From assembly GCA_947476195.1 (NCBI GenBank), contig CANJPT010000035.1, positions 1 through 37,395 on the forward strand: a stretch of DNA of 37,395 bases. Reading direction: 5' to 3'. This document shows, piece by piece, positions 23,647 to 31,959 of the stretch. The stretch comes from Lewinellaceae bacterium. GTDB lineage: Bacteria > Bacteroidota > Bacteroidia > Chitinophagales > Saprospiraceae. The translations under genes were made by a program, and so were the position numbers. Every line of letters starts with the position of its first letter. Position 1 is the stretch's first letter. Under the pieces are notes generated by a model. It was not told the origin of the DNA, did no database searches, and saw only the letters and a list, made by a program, of their open reading frames with translations.

Positions 23647-25233
23647 ATGAACGCGGAACTACTCTCTTTAGCACAATCCAAGCTTAACAAGTCAAAAGTC
23701 CGACTTGAAGTCGCCGATTTTGACAAAAAAATGCTGGGTAAAAACCCTGAAGGAGCTGTGTTTGTATGCAACCAACTGCTCCCCGGGCTAGATGAATGGG
23801 TGCTTTTGGCTTTGCTGGCAGAATATTTTGACAACGTCCGGATCCTTCATCCATACCCTATTACACCGTCCAAATCGCTGATTCCGTATATCTTAAGACC
23901 GACAAGAAAAAGTCTGAAAGATCGATTATTTCGACTCAATTTTGCCAAAAGACTTTCTCGGCGTGTTCAGAAAGGCGATGTTGTCGCGTTGGCAATAGAT
24001 TTTTCAGACAATCCCCTGAGCCATCTGGGCAAAAAACTGCTCCGAACTGAAACCCTCCTTCAAATTCGAAAATCAGGTCAGACCGTGATTCCGATCCATT
24101 TACAGGCAGAACGGATGCCTGGTGGACTTTTACGAAGAGCTATTCCCGGCTTACCATTCCACCTTACATCAGGTCCAGTACATATCAGTGTACGCATCGG
24201 AACTGCTATTACTCCGGAAGAGATTTGGGCATTGGGTAAAAACCGACTTTGGGGCAAATTTCTCCAGGCCAAAATTTTCTCTCTGGGTTCACATTTTGAT
24301 GCACATCCAGAACTTTTTATTGGAAAAAAATCAAAGGAGCAAGAGCCGATCGCAGATCCGGTTGAACCTACCTTGATTACGCAAGAGATCGCAGCTTTGG
24401 CTACTGACCATAAAGTTGCAGCGCGTGGGCAATTCGACGTGTTTGTTGCACCATTCGCAGCATTGCCGAATACGATGTTCGAAATTGGCCGATTACGGGA
24501 GCTAACCTTTCGTGCCGCTGGAGAGGGCACTGGTAAAAGTAGAGATCTGGACGAGCACGACCTCTATTACCTTCATCTTATAATTTGGGATCGTGAACAA
24601 TTACAGATCGTAGGCGGCTACCGACTGGGGCTTGGTGACCTGATTTTTGAGCGTTTTGGGGTTGTTGGCTTTTATTCGAACAGCCTTTTTAAAATGAAAC
24701 CGGGATTCTTTCCCGTCCTACAAAAATCTGTGGAATTGGGGCGAACCTATGTCACTTTGGCTTACCAAAAGCATCGGCTCCCCTTGTTTTTACTTTGGAA
24801 AGGCATCCTGCATTTCATACTGACCCACCCGGAATATCGATACCTGCTGGGGCCGGTGAGTATCAGCAAAGATTATTCGGAAGCCTCTAAAGGAATCATT
24901 GTAGAGTTTGTGCGGCGTTTTTTTTATGATAAAAAACTGGCCGAGCTGGTGACGCCGCGCAAGGCGTTCCGACCTAAAATAAAATCCGTGGATATGCGGC
25001 TTTTAGCCGAAAACCTTCGCGGTGAGTTTGATGCGCTGGAAAGCCTGATAGAAACGATCGAGCCGGCACACTTCAAAGTTCCGGTACTTTTTCGTCAATA
25101 TTTGCGGCAAAATGCCAAATTTATTGCCTTCAATATCGATCCGAATTTTTCCAATTGCCTTGACGGATTGATGATTCTGGATATTGCCCAATTGCCAGCA
25201 AGTACCATTGAAGTCTTGCAGCAGGAGAAATAA
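23647..25233 (+). CDS. OlsF/GlsF-like acyltransferase fusion (amino-acid lipid synthesis)
   Basis: A 528-aa two-domain protein. Residues about 1-240 resemble the O-acyltransferase (PlsC/OlsA/GlsA) half, and residues about 255-425 are an OlsB/GlsB-type N-acyltransferase of the GNAT superfamily (FEIGRLRELTFRAAGEGTG, DLDEHDLYYLHLIIWD, GGYRLGLG, LELGR-like VELGRTYV, LPLFLLWKGI, LLGPVSISKDYSEASK). Fusions of this layout make ornithine or glycine lipids in other bacteria. The N-acyltransferase half looks intact. In the N-terminal half the motif that normally reads NHPxxxLD is NQLLPGLD (residues 42-49): the catalytic His is Gln, and no clear FPxGE/EGTR motif is visible. This half may be inactive or altered. 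A stand-alone PlsC-like gene lies at 31960. Confidence 0.72.
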   Translation: MNAELLSLAQSKLNKSKVRLEVADFDKKMLGKNPEGAVFVCNQLLPGLDEWVLLALLAEYFDNVRILHPYPITPSKSLIPYILRPTRKSLKDRLFRLNFAKRLSRRVQKGDVVALAIDFSDNPLSHLGKKLLRTETLLQIRKSGQTVIPIHLQAERMPGGLLRRAIPGLPFHLTSGPVHISVRIGTAITPEEIWALGKNRLWGKFLQAKIFSLGSHFDAHPELFIGKKSKEQEPIADPVEPTLITQEIAALATDHKVAARGQFDVFVAPFAALPNTMFEIGRLRELTFRAAGEGTGKSRDLDEHDLYYLHLIIWDREQLQIVGGYRLGLGDLIFERFGVVGFYSNSLFKMKPGFFPVLQKSVELGRTYVTLAYQKHRLPLFLLWKGILHFILTHPEYRYLLGPVSISKDYSEASKGIIVEFVRRFFYDKKLAELVTPRKAFRPKIKSVDMRLLAENLRGEFDALESLIETIEPAHFKVPVLFRQYLRQNAKFIAFNIDPNFSNCLDGLMILDIAQLPASTIEVLQQEK

Positions 25234-25238
25234 ATGTT

Positions 25239-25247
25239 GGGGGGGGG
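25239..25247 (+). repeat. Poly-G tract (G9)
   Basis: Nine G in a row starting five bases after the stop of the acyltransferase gene, in the 62-base convergent gap before the ion-channel gene. Such runs can slip in replication or be miscounted in sequencing. It lies outside both reading frames. Confidence 0.8.
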
Positions 25248-25295
25248 AATTGAAGACGAGGATTCAAATACCCCGGGCCCAATGGAATCCCCAAA

Positions 25296-26261
25296 TCAGG
25301 ACAAGCTCAGAATCACAACTCCTAATAAAAAGATCAATAAGAATACACCCGCCATTCTTCGTTCCCGGCGAACGATGCCCTTCATTCCGCCCCCGCTTTT
25401 CACTGTGAGATTGCCCGTACGGATGATTTGCAACAAAACAGCTGAGATAAGCACATAGCTTAGCAGGTAAATTTTATCCATTAATACCATATAACCCGTG
25501 TCTGGCAGTGCATCGCTATACGATTGCTGAAGGAAAACTGCCGTGAGTAGCGCTCCGATAGGCAAGGAAGACCGTGTGTCTATATATTCCGGGTGCAGCA
25601 GCAATGAACCTATGCCGACAAGCATGACCACCAAAAGTGGTAAAAGCATTTTCAACAAAAAATAACTGAATGGACGAGCCAGGGTGATATTAAAACTCAG
25701 GTTACTGTATTGCTGAGCATTTTCTTCCGGGTTGCCAAAATTGGAGCCATAGTCATGGATCAGTGTAGACAATTGGCAACCCCGATTCTCCCAGCCGACA
25801 AGATTGAGTGTCCCACGAATAAGTGCAGCATTAGTGTCCGGAACGTAAATGAGCGCACTTGTAGGATGTTCCGGATTTTCAATTTGAATGTCCAGAGTAT
25901 GCTCATCGAGTGGGAATCGATTGAGGGAGAAGGCGTGAAAAAAGCGGCCTTCTTTTCTAAAAATCTTGTATTTCGTACCATCTTTCAGCACCACTGGCGT
26001 GCTGTCACCGTCAAATCCGACCGTGGCCATGCTCCATTTTTCAATCGTGTTTACAAACTCGATGTTCGTGGGATCAATTTCGCCACGCCACTTAAACCAG
26101 ACATAAAAGTCGGCATAGAACGAATGCTCGTCCATATTCAGGCCATAGAGGTTCATGAGGTAGAAACCTACCTGCGCCTCCTGCGGCTGAGCTTGTAATG
26201 TTGGAATTACTGCAGGATAAAAAATAAAGCAAGCGAAAAGAAGGATCTGAATGCGCATCAT
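25296..26261 (-). CDS. Pentameric ligand-gated ion channel homologue (GLIC/ELIC-like)
   Basis: A prokaryotic member of the Cys-loop receptor superfamily, 321 aa from the ATG at 26261 (a second ATG follows at once). Signal peptide residues 1-25 (ending TLQAQ). Extracellular domain about 28-195: VGFYLMNLYGLNMDEHSFYADFYVWFKW (beta1-beta2), then NRFPLDEHTLDIQIEN, where Phe116-Pro117 mark the Pro-loop; the two loop cysteines of animal receptors are absent, as in other bacterial channels. Membrane helices: M1 198-222, M2 about 229-250 (SSLPIGALLTAVFLQQSYSD), M3 256-281 (MDKIYLLSYVLISAVLL), a short basic loop and M4 302-320. All four helices are present, so it looks functional. Ligand and ion selectivity unknown. 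Confidence 0.82.
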   Translation of the reverse strand: MMRIQILLFACFIFYPAVIPTLQAQPQEAQVGFYLMNLYGLNMDEHSFYADFYVWFKWRGEIDPTNIEFVNTIEKWSMATVGFDGDSTPVVLKDGTKYKIFRKEGRFFHAFSLNRFPLDEHTLDIQIENPEHPTSALIYVPDTNAALIRGTLNLVGWENRGCQLSTLIHDYGSNFGNPEENAQQYSNLSFNITLARPFSYFLLKMLLPLLVVMLVGIGSLLLHPEYIDTRSSLPIGALLTAVFLQQSYSDALPDTGYMVLMDKIYLLSYVLISAVLLQIIRTGNLTVKSGGGMKGIVRRERRMAGVFLLIFLLGVVILSLS

Positions 26262-26429
26262 ACAACTGTTTTGTGGCGGCAAAGTAGTACATCTCCAGAG
26301 AAACCCGCACGGACAGGGCTAAAAATGAACAGAGGCCGTTCCAAGAGGACCTATCCCGAATTTGGATAATTCATCTTAAAACGACCTCTATTTAATTTGT
26401 AATAGGCTCAGAAAAAAACCAGGCCCTAT

Positions 26430-28694
26430 TTACTTCTTTTTTCTTTCGGTCTTAATCTGCAAAAGTGTATCATAATAGTGCGCTTTTATGAGTGCGTCAG
26501 CGTCCCGATTGTCGAAGTACTCGAATTTAAGGGTTTTATAAGTCCCTTCATTTACATCATATAAGACTGCGTAATAGAGCATATCGTATTCCGGTTTGGT
26601 AGCGGAATAAATGGCAAAAGGAAGCAAAGGGAAATAGACAATACCGGCGCAAATTGCCAATGCAGCTCCTCTTTTTTTCTCCCGAAGGGAGACAACACCC
26701 GTCCACAAAAACTGGTCGGTACCATATTTTTCAGCGATGGCATCTACCTTACCTTGATTGCTACCATAGGTAATCGGCAGATTTTCATATTTGATCTGCT
26801 CTTCAAACCATTCATTGAGCACCCTGATTTCGTTGAACTGCTCGGTTTGACTTTCTTTCAGGCTTGCCACATTAAGAATCGTCGCTTTAACTCCCGACTT
26901 TGGCGTTACTTGTTTCATGAGTTCACACAGGTGCGCCTGCCCATCTTCGCTTTCCACATACTGCATCGAGTTTTCCGTTCGCTCATCAAGTTTAAGGTAA
27001 AAGGGATTGACTATTACGATTTTAGATACCCCAAGGGCTTGTCCTTTTTTGCTATTCCGGGATTTTGTCCGGACACGTTCGGCTTGCCCTTCTTCTGAGC
27101 GGAAGAACACATCCCGATCTTTTCGCTTTTTGTACTTGGCCTGACCGTCTTCAAAAGCCTTTTTGAAAGTATCGTCCTTCACCCCGATAAATGCCATGCG
27201 CCAGGAGTCAGCTGGTGAGATGGCTTCTGTTTCTGCTTTTTGGGCTTTTATCTTGTCATATTTTGAAGCCTCTTTTTTCTCGTCTTTGACAGGAGTCAAC
27301 GGTTCCACTACGGGGTTCGCAACAGTCAATTCGGGTACTACGTCATAAAAATCAGATAATGCAGCAACGTGCATGCCTATTTCAAGGAAAAGATCGTTGG
27401 TAATGGCGCGAATTTCCCGATCCTCCGGATGCTTCAGGCTTTGCATCCAGGCGTAGCGCAGAGCCAGGACATTGCTCTCTTTTGCACTCAGGGTATCGAG
27501 TAAAAACTGCGTACGCTGAGATTCACCCTCCACGGCTGCATAGGTTTTGATCCGTGTATAATCTGCATCATTCTCGAATTTAGCATTGAAATACAGTGCT
27601 TTCGCTACGCATTTCTCCAGGTATGGATTCCCGGGGTATTTTTGGAGTAGGAGGTATGCGGAATAGATTGCATCAGCACTTCGTTCCCGATGAAGGTAAA
27701 GCATAGGCAATTCGAATCGGGCAATTTTGCGCGTAGTTTCGAATCGATCTTCTGATACCAGGAACAATTTGCCCTTTGGTGCTTTTGCCTTTCCCAGCGC
27801 ATCTGCTAGCGCTTTACGCCTTGCTGCAATGTTTGGGTGTGTGCTTTCCTTATCATCTTCGATTTCCTCTTCTCCCTTGATGGGCTTGACATTTTGAAGC
27901 CAGCAATAGTCTGGCAGGTGATATGCACCTGATTCAAAAAAACTACGGTCGAACTTAACTTCATCAAAAGGAAGATAGGCGTATTTGAGTACATCAAAAA
28001 CAGTATTGAGCGTACTAGAGCTATAGTCAGTCAGCAGCAATCGATCCAGTCCTTTTTGATCTGCTTGAGATTCGAGGGCTTTGGAGTAGCGGTTTTTGGC
28101 GAACAATTGCTCGTCAAAAGCCGACTCAGAAAGCACTGAATTTTGCCGGGTGCTGCGTTCAATTTTTTTAGATTTCAAGAAAATATCAAGTGTATGGCCT
28201 TCCTGGACGTGCGTTATTTCGTGGGAAAGGATGAATGCCAATTGGGCTTCATTTTCAAGTTGAGCCAAAAGTCCAAGGGTAACGAAGATAGTGCCCCGGT
28301 CAGTCGCAAATGCATTCACGACCGGCGAACGAAGCGCGTACACCTGAACTTTCTTTTTCAGCGACTTGTCTGCTTCCATCACTTTTGTGGCCACCTCATT
28401 GAGGTAGTTACTGACAGGATCATTGTACAGCACTAAACCGCTTTGGAGCAGGTTGTCGAGCATGAAATTGGATTCAAGGGCAAAGCGCTTATGGTCACTT
28501 TTGTCACGCTTTTTGAGGTCTTTGCCCTCCATCTTCTTTAAATCCGATTTGTATTTTTGGGTAGAAGGTGTGACAAATTCAAGCGGGATTGTACCAGAGC
28601 AAGTGAGTGGCTCATAATGATCAAAATCCTGAGCATAAGCAGCGAAGCACGCTATGATCGCGAGCATAGAGAGAAGTATCCTTTTCATTTTCAT
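26430..28694 (-). CDS. Secreted M48-family metallopeptidase
   Basis: A 754-aa protein with a signal peptide (residues 1-21, ending AAYA). The zinc protease domain is about residues 80-300: His158-Glu159-x2-His162 in SHEITHVQEGH and the third ligand Glu208 in ALESQADQKGLD. A repeat-like alpha-helical region follows (about 330-460), then a Lys/Glu-rich linker (about 478-500), and a C-terminal domain of about 240 residues I do not recognise, with a hydrophobic stretch (ALAICAGIVYFPLLPFAIY) near residue 700. The layout recalls BepA-like periplasmic proteases with helical repeats, but the C-terminal part differs. It lies 8 bases after the small barrel gene and is surely cotranscribed with it. Confidence 0.85.
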   Translation of the reverse strand: MKMKRILLSMLAIIACFAAYAQDFDHYEPLTCSGTIPLEFVTPSTQKYKSDLKKMEGKDLKKRDKSDHKRFALESNFMLDNLLQSGLVLYNDPVSNYLNEVATKVMEADKSLKKKVQVYALRSPVVNAFATDRGTIFVTLGLLAQLENEAQLAFILSHEITHVQEGHTLDIFLKSKKIERSTRQNSVLSESAFDEQLFAKNRYSKALESQADQKGLDRLLLTDYSSSTLNTVFDVLKYAYLPFDEVKFDRSFFESGAYHLPDYCWLQNVKPIKGEEEIEDDKESTHPNIAARRKALADALGKAKAPKGKLFLVSEDRFETTRKIARFELPMLYLHRERSADAIYSAYLLLQKYPGNPYLEKCVAKALYFNAKFENDADYTRIKTYAAVEGESQRTQFLLDTLSAKESNVLALRYAWMQSLKHPEDREIRAITNDLFLEIGMHVAALSDFYDVVPELTVANPVVEPLTPVKDEKKEASKYDKIKAQKAETEAISPADSWRMAFIGVKDDTFKKAFEDGQAKYKKRKDRDVFFRSEEGQAERVRTKSRNSKKGQALGVSKIVIVNPFYLKLDERTENSMQYVESEDGQAHLCELMKQVTPKSGVKATILNVASLKESQTEQFNEIRVLNEWFEEQIKYENLPITYGSNQGKVDAIAEKYGTDQFLWTGVVSLREKKRGAALAICAGIVYFPLLPFAIYSATKPEYDMLYYAVLYDVNEGTYKTLKFEYFDNRDADALIKAHYYDTLLQIKTERKKK

Positions 28695-28702
28695 TTCAAT
28701 TT

Positions 28703-29497
28703 TTATTGAATTAAACCTATCCCAAGATAGACCATAAATACCGAGTGTAAAGCGTAACGGGCAGCAGCAGCGGATCTGAAATTCTCTGTATTGCCCTCTG
28801 AATCACTGAGTCCTTTTTCGTTGGTATAGGGGTCCCAGGTTTGTCCTTCATTAAAGATATAGCTGCCGGCTCTGGGGCTTAGTGCGAAGTTGAGTTTTAC
28901 CCCAACATTAAGCAAAAGTTTGTCTTTGAGAATGTAGTTGGTACCAAAGTCAAAGCCAGCCATGAGCATTAAGTGCTTTGTATCAATGCCAAGCTGCTCC
29001 GGGGTTAGAATAGTATCAGAATACGTATCATTTATTTTCCCCTTTAAAGAAGTAGCACTTAGTGAGCAGCCACGGTACATACCCATGGGGGCAAGTCCGC
29101 CTTTGGCTGAACGGAATTTGCGTGTTCCAAGCCCAAAAGACAATCCCGTAACATTGTAGAATAAGTCGGTTGAACCATACTCATCAACAAACCCCTGGTA
29201 ATAAGCAGTCTGGGTCATTCCTGTTTTCAAGTAATCTAACATAAGTAAAACCTGGCGGTAACGAGATACCGTGTAGCCTAAACGAGCGCCACCGCTCCAG
29301 TTAAGCCCTAATTTATTCGCTCCATTCTCATTATAGGTGTTTAATCCCCGATTATGCGCCGTTGGCCCACCGAGTGCTGGAAAAGAATGAAACTCACCCT
29401 GGAGGGTAATTTTTTTACCTAAGTAACCAGGTACCTGGCAAATTCCTGCCATGCTACTCAGGGTGAGTAGCAGCAGGGTTATGAGTGTTCGTGTCAT
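28703..29497 (-). CDS. Small outer-membrane beta-barrel protein, unknown function
   Basis: A 264-aa protein with a signal peptide (residues 1-20, ending MAGICQ). The rest is Gly- and aromatic-rich with alternating patterns (GGARLGYTVSRYRQVLLML, LSFGLGTRKF, MLMAGFDFGTNYIL, LLLNVGVKLNFALS) and ends in the strand-like ALHSVFMVYLGIGLIQ, all fitting an 8- to 10-strand outer-membrane barrel. I recognise no named family. The M48 protease follows after 8 bases; a periplasmic protease coupled to a barrel suggests a role in outer-membrane assembly or quality control, which is inference from the neighbourhood only. Confidence 0.7.
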   Translation of the reverse strand: MTRTLITLLLLTLSSMAGICQVPGYLGKKITLQGEFHSFPALGGPTAHNRGLNTYNENGANKLGLNWSGGARLGYTVSRYRQVLLMLDYLKTGMTQTAYYQGFVDEYGSTDLFYNVTGLSFGLGTRKFRSAKGGLAPMGMYRGCSLSATSLKGKINDTYSDTILTPEQLGIDTKHLMLMAGFDFGTNYILKDKLLLNVGVKLNFALSPRAGSYIFNEGQTWDPYTNEKGLSDSEGNTENFRSAAAARYALHSVFMVYLGIGLIQ

Positions 29498-29901
29498 TTA
29501 AATGTATTTGGATAAACGTAAGTGAAAGTAATTGACAAACAAAAACCCTACCGAAATTTGGGTAAGGTTTGAAAAAGACGAATCAGGTAGCACCTCTAAG
29601 GCAGTAAAACCGAGCCATAAATGGAAGCAGGTGATACCCCAAATAAGTGCAACTCTACTCAAATGCTATAACTTCGGTCCGATTACAAATTGGGCAAAAA
29701 CAAAAGTGATTCACATCGCTGTTGAAGGATGATGTGATTCATTTAAAAGCCAACCTTTTAAATGATGGATAAGTCATGAAACTAACGTCGCCCATGGCTG
29801 AAGGAGAGCCATGCTTGTGCATTTTAACCTATACCTAAGCACTAGCTCTGGAATTACATTTTGGCCTGCAAGCGGCTCAAAACCAATTCCCGATCAAGCG
29901 T
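29498..29901. other. Intergenic region with two hairpins
   Basis: 404 bases between the barrel gene and the rhodanese gene. A 66-codon plus-strand frame (29532-29732) starts at TTG and has no recognisable features, so I do not call it. A terminator-like hairpin lies at 29543-29570. A second hairpin, CATGGCT/AGCCATG with a 7-base loop, lies at 29793-29813 and has no T-run next to it. No -7 box was recognised. Confidence 0.5.
29534..29570 (-). terminator. Possible intrinsic terminator, leftward
   Basis: AAACCCTACC (29543-29552) pairs with GGTAAGGTTT (29561-29570) with one mismatch and an 8-base loop. On the minus strand it is followed by a T-rich GTTTTTGTTTG. It could end the rhodanese transcript before the barrel gene. 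Confidence 0.45.
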
Positions 29902-30213
29902 CTAAGGCTTTTCATTGCCATAGACTTCTTGCCAGGCCATAATGCCCCCTTTTAGATTCAGGACATTTTTAAAGCCATTGGCAAGCATAAGTCCCTGCGC
30001 CATACCAGAACGTGCTCCTGAGCGGCAGTGAACTATGATCTGATCCTCTTTATGCTCCTCAAACTCGTGCATCGAATTTACGAGGGTGTTGAGTGGAATG
30101 AGTTGTGCACCCAGGTTGAATTCTTCGTATTCCCAGGGTTCGCGCACGTCAATAAAAACAAATTGATCGCCCGATTCGAGCTTTTGGTGGAGGTCTTTAA
30201 CATTAATTTCCAT
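29902..30213 (-). CDS. Single-domain rhodanese-like protein
   Basis: A 103-aa cytosolic protein made of one rhodanese fold: VFIDVREPWEYEEFNLG, IPLNTL, and the active-site loop Cys63-Arg-Ser-Gly-Ala-Arg in VHCRSGARSG, then GFKNVLNLKGGIMAW. The catalytic Cys that would carry a persulfide is present, so sulfur transfer is plausible; the six-residue CRSGAR loop fits sulfurtransferases rather than Cdc25-like phosphatases. Acceptor unknown. It is monocistronic, divergent from rlmD. Confidence 0.92.
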   Translation of the reverse strand: MEINVKDLHQKLESGDQFVFIDVREPWEYEEFNLGAQLIPLNTLVNSMHEFEEHKEDQIIVHCRSGARSGMAQGLMLANGFKNVLNLKGGIMAWQEVYGNEKP

Positions 30214-30373
30214 ACGCGAAGGTTTTGATTTTTTTTGAATTGACGTAAGTAAATCTTATTCTTTAGGAAATTGGCATCTTAATTCCAGCAGACTGGTCTT
30301 TGTTTAAGGGACTAAAACAGCCCTGATTTTTGAGATGAAGCCGCTTCCCTGCCCTAATCTCCCCTACCCTTTC

Positions 30374-30382
30374 TACTTTTGC
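30374..30382 (+). promoter_or_regulatory. -7 box of rlmD
   Basis: TACTTTTGC, 20 bases before the rlmD ATG at 30403, giving a leader of about 15 bases. No -33 TTTG at the usual spacing. Confidence 0.5.
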
Positions 30383-30402
30383 ACTTTATTTTAAAAAAGA
30401 AT

Positions 30403-31851
30403 ATGGCAAGAAAACAATTCAGCCTTCCCAATATCTACATCCACGGCATCGCGGATCGGGGCAAAGGCGTGGGACGGACAGAAGAAGGCATGGCCGTTTT
30501 TGTGGATGGCGCGGTCCCCGGCGACGTGGTCGATGTGCTCGTACAGAAAAAGAAAGGTGGTTTTGCCGAGGGTCGGGTGGAACGTATTGTTACCCCTTCA
30601 CCCGATCGTGTGGAAGCTTTTTGCGAACATTTTGCCATCTGTGGTGGCTGTAAATGGCAAAATCTTGATTATCAGGCACAGCTTCGACACAAACAACAGG
30701 TGGTGGATGATGCTTTGCGGCGCATTGGTAAAATTGAAATTGGTGAATTTCTACCCATACTCGGCGCACCTGAAACAGTTTTTTACCGAAACAAACTAGA
30801 GTTTGGATTCTCCAATAAGCGCTGGATCTTAGAGGGAGAATTCCCAAAAGACGAAAAACCAGAAGTGACCCTTTTTGAAAATACAAGCCCGCTAAACCCT
30901 GCTCTGTATGGCCTGGGCTTTCACAAAGCTGGGTACTTTGACAAAATCATTGACATCAAAAAGTGTTGGCTGCAGACTGAACCTTCCAATTTATTGCGCA
31001 ATACCTGCCGTCAAATCGGGTTGGAGCAGGCCCTGGAGTTCTACGACCCTCGCCATCACAAAGGTTTTTTACGTAATCTAATGGTGCGCCTCACTACAAC
31101 CGGAGAGTTGATGCTGCTCGTAAGTTTTGCGCAAAACCGGCCTGATGCAATTGCCCGGTATTTGGATGCAATCCTGGAAAAATTTCCGGATCTTACAACC
31201 CTGGTATATTGCATCAACACGAAGCTGAACGACTCCATGTTCGACCAGGAAATGCTAACCTATTACGGCAAAGGATTTGTAGTGGAACAATTGGGCGACC
31301 TGAAATTCAAGATCGGTCCAAAATCGTTTTTCCAAACCAATTCCTTGCAAGGCAAGCAGTTATATGATGTGACGGTGGAGTTTGCCGGATTGACCGGAAA
31401 TGAAAACGTATATGATTTGTACACCGGCACCGGGAGTATCGCGCTTTATCTCGCCCGATATTGTCGGTCTGTAGTTGGCATTGAAGAGATACCGGAAGCC
31501 ATTGCTGATGCCGAAGAAAATATGCGGCTGAACGACATCCAGAACGCCACCTTTTATGCCGGTGACGTGAAGGCAGTACTTTCTCCTGAGTTTGTCCAAA
31601 AACATGGCCGACCTGATGTGTTGATCACCGATCCGCCCCGGGCAGGCATGCACCCAAAAGCAGTGGAGTTTTTGCTTGAACTGGCCGCTCCACGAATCGT
31701 TTATGTTAGTTGCAATCCAGCCACGCAGGCCCGTGACCTCCAACTCTTGTCTGAAAAATATGCTGTATTGAAAATTCGCCCTGTTGATATGTTTCCGCAT
31801 ACGCACCACATTGAGAATGTTGCGTTGCTTGAGTTAAAAGTTTCAAGTTGA
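30403..31851 (+). CDS. rlmD: 23S rRNA (uracil-5-)-methyltransferase RlmD/RumA-type
   Basis: A SAM-dependent m5U methyltransferase for 23S rRNA (U1939 in E. coli numbering, by family). The 482-aa protein has an N-terminal TRAM domain (about 1-62), a [4Fe-4S] motif Cys74-x5-Cys80-x2-Cys83 plus a later Cys in IKKCWL, and the methyltransferase domain with DLYTGTGSIALYLA (SAM), DPPRAGMHPKA and the nucleophile Cys437 in YVSCNP. I start it at ATG 30403 because the promoter box overlaps any longer version. The paralogue TrmA lacks the TRAM/Fe-S part, so RlmD or RlmCD is the better call. A GTTGAAA repeat starts at its stop codon. Confidence 0.93.
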   Translation: MARKQFSLPNIYIHGIADRGKGVGRTEEGMAVFVDGAVPGDVVDVLVQKKKGGFAEGRVERIVTPSPDRVEAFCEHFAICGGCKWQNLDYQAQLRHKQQVVDDALRRIGKIEIGEFLPILGAPETVFYRNKLEFGFSNKRWILEGEFPKDEKPEVTLFENTSPLNPALYGLGFHKAGYFDKIIDIKKCWLQTEPSNLLRNTCRQIGLEQALEFYDPRHHKGFLRNLMVRLTTTGELMLLVSFAQNRPDAIARYLDAILEKFPDLTTLVYCINTKLNDSMFDQEMLTYYGKGFVVEQLGDLKFKIGPKSFFQTNSLQGKQLYDVTVEFAGLTGNENVYDLYTGTGSIALYLARYCRSVVGIEEIPEAIADAEENMRLNDIQNATFYAGDVKAVLSPEFVQKHGRPDVLITDPPRAGMHPKAVEFLLELAAPRIVYVSCNPATQARDLQLLSEKYAVLKIRPVDMFPHTHHIENVALLELKVSS

Positions 31852-31881
31852 AAGGGGTAAGTTGAAAGTTGAAAGTTGAAA
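31847..31881 (+). repeat. GTTGAAA heptamer repeats
   Basis: Three direct copies of GTTGAAA at 31861-31881, and one more at 31847-31853 that includes the rlmD stop codon and is half of a TTTCAA-g-TTGAAA palindrome (31841-31853). Likely a slippage microsatellite in the 108-base gap before the acyltransferase gene. Confidence 0.8.
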
Positions 31882-31959
31882 GCCCTCGGTAACAAATCTC
31901 AAGCGTTGGAAGCCACTTGAAACTATTAACTTTCTCACTTAAGAAACTAAATTTCAATC

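Noticed and set aside
26331-26389. 10-bp inverted repeat with one G-T pair after the M48 gene as a terminator
   Set aside because: The loop is 39 bases and the following sequence has only a distant T5, so I could not call it a terminator with confidence.
29532-29732. 66-codon plus-strand frame in the gap before the rhodanese gene
   Set aside because: It starts at TTG, overlaps a terminator-like hairpin, and has no hydrophobic segment, motif or promoter box.
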